A DNA stretch of 49,588 nucleotides from Chitinophaga pinensis (GTDB lineage Bacteria; Bacteroidota; Bacteroidia; B-17B0; Aurantibacillaceae), in assembly GCA_945860225.1 (NCBI GenBank), contig CAMAPT010000022.1, forward strand, positions 1 to 49,588, read 5' to 3'. The notes beneath the pieces were generated by a model, which saw only the letters and a list, made by a program, of their open reading frames with translations, did no database searches and was not told where the DNA came from. Positions 43,636 through 49,588 of this stretch are shown piece by piece. Position 1 is the stretch's first letter; each line of letters starts with the position of its first letter. A program made the translations under genes and the position numbers.

Positions 43636-46179
43636 TTGCTCTTAGCAGTGTTAATAAGTACGAACTGCCTATTAGCCCAAAATAATTTATCACCCAGGCC
43701 CACAAACTCGATTCAAAAAGACTCTGTAAAAACCATAAAAACAGATAGTTTACGAAATACAAATGGGGAAGAATCTCTAGAAAAACCGATTATTTATCGA
43801 GCTTCAGACTCCATCAGGTACGAAACAAAAGGCAAAAAAATTTATCTTTTCGGAGATGGATTTGTTCAATATGAAGATATGAGTCTTAATTCGGCAATTA
43901 TCGAAATAGATAATGAAAAAAATACCGTTACCGCTTATGGTAAAACCGACAGTTTAGGAAAAAATACTGGAACACCACGATTCAAAGATGCGAGTCAAGA
44001 AATTGCCTGTCGTAAAATGATTTATAATCTTCAAACAAAAAAAGGGAAGATTTTTGATGTAATGACCAAAGAAGGAGACTTATTATTGAAGGGCAACGAA
44101 GTGAAAAAGGATAGCAATAATATTGTCTATATGAAGAATCTGAGCTGTATTCCTTGTCAATTTGAAGATTCAAAAACCATTTTTAAAGCTAGTAAAGCCA
44201 AAATTATTCCGAATGACAAAATCGTAACCGGACCTATGTATCTTGAAATTGGAGGTGTGCCTACTCCACTAGGGCTGCCCTTTGGCTTTTTCCCAAATAC
44301 TAAAAAAAGACATTCCGGACTTTTAATTCCTTTTTATGGCAATAGTGATGCCCTAGGGTTTTATCTGAAAGATGGCGGATTTTACTGGGGAATAAATGAA
44401 AAAACCGACATGGCTATTCGCGGAGACATATACAGTAATGGAAGTTGGGGCCTAAGAACATTAAATAATTACAAAGTTAATTATAAATTCAATGGTTCTA
44501 TTTCGTTAGGATATTCTGAATTTCGAAATGGAGAAATTGAAATTCCTACTTCCTACTCTAAACAAAAAGATTTATCCATCAACTGGAGGCATTTTCAGGA
44601 CCAAAAAAGTAACCCTACCATTCGTTTTACAAGTGATGTAAATATCAGAACATCAAAATACAATACCTTAAATGCTCTTAACTCAGGACAATACTTAACA
44701 AATACTTTTCAATCGAATGTAAACTTTGGCAAAACGTTTAAGATAGGTAGTCTCGGAATCAATGCCAGACATGATCAGAATACACAAACGAGGATTATGA
44801 ACCTATCTTTTCCGGAGGTAACTTTCAATATAAATCGTTTTTATCCTTTTAAAAAAGAAAATAGAATCAAACAGAACCCAATTGACAAAATTGGCATTAG
44901 TTATTTATTTGAAGCCAGAAATACCTTATCTGGTCTCGATACAACTATTTTTAAAGGACACATTGCTGATAGTTTAAAATATGGATTCAGACACACATTG
45001 CCTATATCAACAAACATTAATTTATTTAAATATTTGACATTAACTCCAGCATTGAATTTAAGTGGCGTAATGTACACTAAAACGACTCGTAAAGAATTAA
45101 ATGAGGTGACTAACAGAATTAATACGACCACCGATAAAAAATTCAAAATGGGTTATGATGCCAATTTCAACACAGCGCTAAGCACAAAGCTCTTTATGGA
45201 TTATTTATTCAAAGGAAACAGAGTGAAACAAATACGACATTTATTAATTCCTAATTTAACCTATAGCTACCGTCCTGACTTTGGAGAGGAGCAATATGGA
45301 TTTTGGAAAGAAGTCATTAGCGACACCATTCTTCGACAAAAAAATAAATATTCTGTTTTTGAAAACACCTTATTTAATGGGCCTGCGCAAGGTTCTCAAA
45401 ACAGTCTAGGCATTAACCTAAACAATAACTTAGAAGCAAAAATTAGACAAAAAACAGATACTGGATTTGTTTTCCAGAAGGTGAGCTTAATTCAAAATTT
45501 AAGTTTGAATGGGTCTTATAACTTTGCGGCTGATAGTTTTAAAATGAGCCTAATCTCGGTAAATGGGAGGACTAAAATTTGGAAATTTTTCGATCTTTTA
45601 TTCAACTCAACCTTTGACCCTTATTATTCTGCAATAATTACCAATACCCTTACTCGAATTGAAAGCGGACATCGAACCAACCAATATCTTTGGAATAAAA
45701 ACGGGCGTTTAGTCGATTTTCAGTCGGGCAATATAGCTATTAATGCTACATTCAATTCAGCTCAAGACATATTCAAAATCAAAAATCCAAATTTAACTAA
45801 CGGAGCAGAACAAGTAACTGAAAATTCTAGTAGTCAAAAACAGCAAGAACAACTTCCTTGGAGTTTGAATGCTTATTATAATGTATCCTTCACAAAAATA
45901 TTAGGAAAAATAAAAGATATTCAAACCCTAAATTTAAGTGGAGATATTTCGGTGACTAAATTTTGGAAATTGGGAATAACCAGCGGCTATGATTTTACGA
46001 ATAAATATTTCAGTTATACAAGTATCAACGTCATGCGAGATTTGAGGTGCTGGCAAGCCAGAATTGATTGGGTACCATTTGGGTTTCGAAAAAGCTACAG
46101 TATCACCATCAACCTAAAAACAAGTATGCTGAGCGATATAAAAATACCACGTCAGAGACAATGGTACGACAATTTTTAA
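43636..46179 (+). CDS. lptD: LptD-like LPS-assembly outer-membrane protein
   Basis: The protein (about 847 aa) inserts lipopolysaccharide in the outer membrane. After the signal peptide (ending CLLAQ), an LptA/OstA-like beta-jellyroll (about 50-190: YETKGKKIYLFGDGFVQYED) precedes a large beta-barrel whose last residue is Phe. The start is odd: no ATG lies in frame before the signal peptide. The TTG at 43636 gives a signal without positive charge, whereas ATT at 43609 would give MTAVKHIFFLLLAVL, a better signal. The in-frame stop at 43594 sets the limit. Pairing with a divergent amidase gene is common in Bacteroidota. Confidence 0.88.
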   Translation: MLLAVLISTNCLLAQNNLSPRPTNSIQKDSVKTIKTDSLRNTNGEESLEKPIIYRASDSIRYETKGKKIYLFGDGFVQYEDMSLNSAIIEIDNEKNTVTAYGKTDSLGKNTGTPRFKDASQEIACRKMIYNLQTKKGKIFDVMTKEGDLLLKGNEVKKDSNNIVYMKNLSCIPCQFEDSKTIFKASKAKIIPNDKIVTGPMYLEIGGVPTPLGLPFGFFPNTKKRHSGLLIPFYGNSDALGFYLKDGGFYWGINEKTDMAIRGDIYSNGSWGLRTLNNYKVNYKFNGSISLGYSEFRNGEIEIPTSYSKQKDLSINWRHFQDQKSNPTIRFTSDVNIRTSKYNTLNALNSGQYLTNTFQSNVNFGKTFKIGSLGINARHDQNTQTRIMNLSFPEVTFNINRFYPFKKENRIKQNPIDKIGISYLFEARNTLSGLDTTIFKGHIADSLKYGFRHTLPISTNINLFKYLTLTPALNLSGVMYTKTTRKELNEVTNRINTTTDKKFKMGYDANFNTALSTKLFMDYLFKGNRVKQIRHLLIPNLTYSYRPDFGEEQYGFWKEVISDTILRQKNKYSVFENTLFNGPAQGSQNSLGINLNNNLEAKIRQKTDTGFVFQKVSLIQNLSLNGSYNFAADSFKMSLISVNGRTKIWKFFDLLFNSTFDPYYSAIITNTLTRIESGHRTNQYLWNKNGRLVDFQSGNIAINATFNSAQDIFKIKNPNLTNGAEQVTENSSSQKQQEQLPWSLNAYYNVSFTKILGKIKDIQTLNLSGDISVTKFWKLGITSGYDFTNKYFSYTSINVMRDLRCWQARIDWVPFGFRKSYSITINLKTSMLSDIKIPRQRQWYDNF

Positions 46180-46199
46180 CCCACCTGTAAAAGTATCAC

Positions 46200-46799
46200 T
46201 TAGTGTTTTTTAGGTTGCATACTAAAAAACAACTCACGGCCATGTCTTGGTTTAACAGAATTATAAGCTGTTTGCATCACTTTAATATCAAACAAAGGCG
46301 CAAATAAAGTTTCATATTCCGCTTTATTACCGCCAAAAGGAGGCTTATTGTCGTTTAATACATCATTGAATAGCAAACCTATTAACTTACCTGTTGGCTT
46401 TAATAATTCGAACATATGTTTGGCATAGTGATTTCTTAAAGTAGGATGAATCGCACAAAAAAAAGTTTGCTCAAAAATTACATCATATTGTCCTTGATGT
46501 TCAAAAAAATCTTGCCGAATTAAATGAGATTTCGGAAAATCAGGTAAACGCTTGGCTAAATTCTGTAATGGAATTTCAGCAACATCAAGAACATACACCT
46601 GTTCAAATCCGGAGCGCCACAAAAATTCAGCCTCATACCCATTACCCGCACCAGGTATTAAAATTACTGCCTCTTTATGATTGAGTTGGTCGATATAATG
46701 CTGTAATGGCGGAGAAATTGCACCCAGATCCCATGAAAAATCATTGTTTTCATAACGATTATTCCAATAATCTTTTGTTAAACTATGAATAGTGTCCAT
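46200..46799 (-). CDS. TPMT-family SAM-dependent methyltransferase
   Basis: The protein (199 aa) resembles thiopurine S-methyltransferase-like enzymes: YWNNRYENNDFSWDLGAISP at the start, SAM loop ILIPGAGNGYEAEFL, VYVLDVAE, and FEQTFFCAIHP. Bacterial members can methylate thiols, selenium or tellurium compounds; the natural substrate here is unknown. No signal peptide is present. It is convergent with the LptD-like gene, 20 bases away. Confidence 0.87.
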   Translation of the reverse strand: MDTIHSLTKDYWNNRYENNDFSWDLGAISPPLQHYIDQLNHKEAVILIPGAGNGYEAEFLWRSGFEQVYVLDVAEIPLQNLAKRLPDFPKSHLIRQDFFEHQGQYDVIFEQTFFCAIHPTLRNHYAKHMFELLKPTGKLIGLLFNDVLNDNKPPFGGNKAEYETLFAPLFDIKVMQTAYNSVKPRHGRELFFSMQPKKH

Positions 46800-46985
46800 A
46801 AGGTATAGATGTTATAATCGTTATTTAAAAAACGCTCAAAAAATAAAAAACTGTTAGTCTTTATTGTTATATACATTTTTTCACATTCTTGAATTTAAAC
46901 AATCTGTGATTTTATGTTATTCTTGTGAGATGTCGTAGTAAAAATATAAATTAATTTATTACTTTTCTTACCTATTATTTCAAGA

Positions 46986-47936
46986 TTGCAAAAACATCCA
47001 TTTATAGCATTTCTGAGGCTGATTCGAGTTGAGAATCTACTCATTATTACCATCACTCAACTTTGCATCAAATATTTAGTATTCGAGCCTATTAATCCAT
47101 TTTCAAAATTTACACCTTCGCTATTTTTCATCTCACTGTTAAGTACCATACTAATTGCAGCAGCAGGTTATATCATTAATGACTATTTTGATGTAAAAAC
47201 CGACAAAATAAACCGCCCAAACACCGTTGTGATTGATGTTATTATTAAAAGAAGAGTAGCCATGATACTGCACATTTTTTTCAATGTTGTTGGTTTACTT
47301 TTAGGATTATTTTTAGCTTTAAAATGCCACAATATCAAACTTATAGCTATCCAACTAATCAGTATACTTCTATTATGGTTTTACTCTACTCATTTTAAAA
47401 AACAACTATTAATTGGCAATATTATTGTATCCATACTCACGGCAATGGTTCCATTAATGCCGTTAATGTATGATTATTATCTAATTGGAGAAATTGATCC
47501 AATTACTTCCTTTTTGATTAGTAATTTTTTATCATCGTTCATTACTATTGTATTCGGTTATTCTGCATTTGCTTTTTTAACTTCGCTAACCCGAGAAGTC
47601 ATTAAAGATATGCAAGATTATGAAGGCGATATTCAAACCGGTTGTCGAACAATGCCAATTGTCTGGGGAATTATTACCAGTAAAGTAGTTACATTTTTTC
47701 TTATTTTAATAACGATTGGATTACTCTTACTCGCCTGCTTAAAATTTTATAAAGACGGGTACCATATCGCCGTTTATTATATTGCTGGCTTGGTGATATC
47801 ACCATTGCTATTCCTACTCATTCAAACCATAAGAGCAAAAAAATCAAATGATTTTAAAATAGCCAGCCTATTGCTTAAACTAACTATGTTATTTGGAATA
47901 ATATTTACATTCGTCCTCAGGTATTGGCCGCATTAA
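46986..47936 (+). CDS. UbiA-family prenyltransferase
   Basis: This integral membrane protein (316 aa) has about eight to nine helices. It carries both Asp-rich motifs of the family: NDYFDVKTDKINRP near 65-80 and REVIKDMQDYEGD near 205-218. Members attach prenyl chains to aromatic or polar acceptors. Similar Bacteroidota genes next to maf are annotated as geranylgeranylglycerol-phosphate geranylgeranyltransferase-like, but the acceptor is unsure. The start is a TTG; no ATG lies between the upstream in-frame stop and this point. Confidence 0.87.
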   Translation: MQKHPFIAFLRLIRVENLLIITITQLCIKYLVFEPINPFSKFTPSLFFISLLSTILIAAAGYIINDYFDVKTDKINRPNTVVIDVIIKRRVAMILHIFFNVVGLLLGLFLALKCHNIKLIAIQLISILLLWFYSTHFKKQLLIGNIIVSILTAMVPLMPLMYDYYLIGEIDPITSFLISNFLSSFITIVFGYSAFAFLTSLTREVIKDMQDYEGDIQTGCRTMPIVWGIITSKVVTFFLILITIGLLLLACLKFYKDGYHIAVYYIAGLVISPLLFLLIQTIRAKKSNDFKIASLLLKLTMLFGIIFTFVLRYWPH

Positions 47937-47998
47937 TTGTCATAGTAAGCCTCTAAATCCTGAAACATTCAATTTAATAACAATAAACGACCGTTTGT

Positions 47999-48592
47999 AT
48001 GAACAGTATTGAAAAACAACTTAAAGAATTTCCCTATCAATTAATATTAGGATCGAATTCCCCTCGACGACAAGAATTACTCAAAAGTTTAGGATTTAAT
48101 TTTATAAATAAACCTATTCATGCTGATGAATCTTTTTCTGAAGAATTATATGCCGAACATATTCCTCTATATTTAGCTGAAAAAAAAGCTAATGCCTATC
48201 AAGACATACTTAAAGAACATGAATTACTCATAACAGCCGACACTATTGTTTGGTGCAAAGAAAAAGTATTTAACAAACCGAACAATTATTTAGAAAGCAA
48301 ACAGATGTTGGAAAATTTAAGTGGTCAAACCCACGAAGTGTTCACAGGCGTATGCCTAAAAAGTCATAAGAAACAAATCACGTTTTATGATGTCAGTAAA
48401 GTATATTTCAAAGCCCTCAAATCGGAAGAAATAGACTATTATCTCACCAATTTTAATCCTTATGATAAAGCAGGCGGTTATGGTGTTCAGGATTGGATTG
48501 GCTATATTGGCATTGAGAAAATAGAAGGAAGTTTTTATAATGTAATGGGATTACCTGTAAAAAAACTATATGAAGAGCTTATGAATTTCTAA
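47999..48592 (+). CDS. maf: Maf-type nucleoside triphosphate pyrophosphatase
   Basis: The protein (197 aa) hydrolyses non-canonical or excess NTPs (dTTP/UTP or m7GTP type) to the monophosphate. Motifs: ILGSNSPRRQELLKSLG near the N-terminus, ADTIVW with the catalytic Asp, LSGQTHEVFTGVCL, and DKAGGYGVQDW near the C-terminus. It follows the prenyltransferase gene by 62 bases and is probably cotranscribed with it. Confidence 0.94.
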   Translation: MNSIEKQLKEFPYQLILGSNSPRRQELLKSLGFNFINKPIHADESFSEELYAEHIPLYLAEKKANAYQDILKEHELLITADTIVWCKEKVFNKPNNYLESKQMLENLSGQTHEVFTGVCLKSHKKQITFYDVSKVYFKALKSEEIDYYLTNFNPYDKAGGYGVQDWIGYIGIEKIEGSFYNVMGLPVKKLYEELMNF

Positions 48593-48607
48593 TTTGTTTA
48601 ATAAAAA

Positions 48608-48639
48608 AATCCCGATTACCACCTTCGATAATCGGGATT
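48608..48639 (-). terminator. terminator of the leucine-rich-repeat gene
   Basis: A perfect 11-bp stem (48608-48618 with 48629-48639) has a 10-base loop. The A-run just left of it is a T-run on the minus strand, so it ends the minus-strand gene at 48737. Poor T-run on the plus strand makes it weak for maf. Confidence 0.75.
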
Positions 48640-48736
48640 GAGAAATATGTCTAGCTTTAATTTCAAATAATAAATCAAAAAAGGATTTTAAATTAAACTC
48701 ACCCAAAATGGCTATCAATTATTGAAAAAAAATCTA

Positions 48737-49588
48737 TTAAAATCTTATATCACATTTAGGCAAAGCAATTTTGATTCGATCCTTCTCCTCTTCAGTTAAA
48801 TTATTATTTAATAATATTAGAGTACGTAATTTATTTAATTTAGCTATATTACTAGGTAAATGAGTTAGATTATTATCTGATAAAATTAACAATTCCAAAG
48901 ACTTACAGTTGCAGATTTCTTCAGGCAGCACTGTTAATTTATTCTTAGTTAAAATTAGAGATTTCAAATCTTTTAAATCACCAATAGTTTTAGGCAATTG
49001 ATGTACTAAATTATCCTCCAAATTAAGATTTTGCAAATGTTTGAGTCCATTCAGGCTAACAGACAAATAGCTCAAATTATTGTAAGCTAACTGTATATAT
49101 TGTAAATTATGAAGATTATAAAAACTCTCAGGAAGTGTATCGATTTGATTTTTACAACTTTCAAACGTGTTTAAATTCTCTAAATTCCCTATTGATTTTG
49201 GTAATTTTTGTAATTTGTTTTCCCCACAATTAAAATATTTTAAGCTATTTAACAAACACAGTTCCTCTGGTAAAAATGAAATTTTATTTCTCTGAATTTC
49301 CAATCTTTCAATTTTTTGAGCATTTTTAATTGCAGAAGTTAAAACTGTTAATTGATTTTGCCTGAGATATAAATACTTTAATTTTGATAATGAATAAATT
49401 TCATCTGGTATATTATTAAGATTATTATCCCACAAACTCAATCGCTCAACATTTTCTAATACTGCAATAGTGTTTGGCACTGAGTCTAGTTTTTTACCTC
49501 TAAGATTCAGGTAAGTTACTTTATCTTTGTTAGCAATTGCTTGCTTTAAATCGACAAATTCTTGAGCACCACACCTTGAAAGCATTAT
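48737..49588 (-). CDS. leucine-rich-repeat protein, 5' end probably outside the window
   Basis: At least 282 residues consist almost wholly of eleven LRR units of 23 residues (pattern LxxLxLxxNxLxxLPxxIxxLxxL), giving a curved solenoid for protein binding. The first readable residues (MLSRCGAQEF) look like the end of a lipoprotein signal with Cys in the lipobox place, and the frame is open to the window edge, so the true start is likely upstream. Repeat 11 is degenerate and acts as a cap. The partner is unknown. Its terminator is at 48608-48639. Confidence 0.85.
   Translation of the reverse strand: MMLSRCGAQEFVDLKQAIANKDKVTYLNLRGKKLDSVPNTIAVLENVERLSLWDNNLNNIPDEIYSLSKLKYLYLRQNQLTVLTSAIKNAQKIERLEIQRNKISFLPEELCLLNSLKYFNCGENKLQKLPKSIGNLENLNTFESCKNQIDTLPESFYNLHNLQYIQLAYNNLSYLSVSLNGLKHLQNLNLEDNLVHQLPKTIGDLKDLKSLILTKNKLTVLPEEICNCKSLELLILSDNNLTHLPSNIAKLNKLRTLILLNNNLTEEEKDRIKIALPKCDIRF

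Overview
The window is AT-rich chromosomal DNA of a member of the Bacteroidota. Evidence: the rpsU-xerC-hpf gene order, a TonB-dependent receptor with an N-terminal carboxypeptidase-regulatory-like domain, an LptD-like protein divergent from an amidase, promoters of the TTG-N20-TAnnTTTG type, and almost no Shine-Dalgarno sequences. The genus cannot be fixed from this sequence alone.

Layout. (1) 1-1260: an insertion sequence with an IS1249-group transposase, 18-bp inverted repeats and a probable -1 frameshift inside the transposase gene. (2) 1360-25877: a surface-polysaccharide (capsule/O-antigen) locus of 22 genes, all on the minus strand, overlapping or a few bases apart except for one 59-base gap, so probably one transcription unit starting near 25.9 kb. 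(3) 26.0-31.2 kb: housekeeping and repair genes (BaiN-type flavoprotein, PlsC-like acyltransferase, Y-family polymerase plus DUF72 protein). (4) 31.2-33.9 kb: MsrB-MsrA lipoprotein and rpsU-xerC-hpf. (5) 33.9-35.6 kb: a degenerate stretch with a direct repeat, then an orphan gene. (6) 35.6-49.6 kb: TonB receptor pair, thiolase, metallophosphoesterase, amidase/LptD divergent pair, methyltransferase, UbiA prenyltransferase, Maf, and a leucine-rich-repeat protein running off the edge.

How the polysaccharide locus works (inferred from families). A WbpP-type epimerase makes a UDP-GalNAc-type sugar. A NeuB-family synthase fused to a cupin and a CMP-nonulosonate synthetase fused to a HAD phosphatase make an activated sialic-acid-like sugar. 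A WbpG-type N-acetyl-sugar amidotransferase and two asparagine-synthetase-like amidotransferases are placed to add amidino or amide groups. A soluble-N-terminus sugar-phosphate transferase would start the repeat on undecaprenyl phosphate. Glycosyltransferases extend it, hexapeptide acyltransferases and a TylF-type methyltransferase decorate it, Wzx flips it, Wzy polymerises it, and Wza/Wzc export it and control chain length.

The most interesting points are the two fused nonulosonate enzymes, which together suggest a phosphorylated KDN-like route; the WbpG homologue without HisH/HisF beside two AsnB proteins; and the A-run frameshift in the transposase that rebuilds its zinc ribbon. No CRISPR array, rRNA, tRNA or obvious defence system was found.
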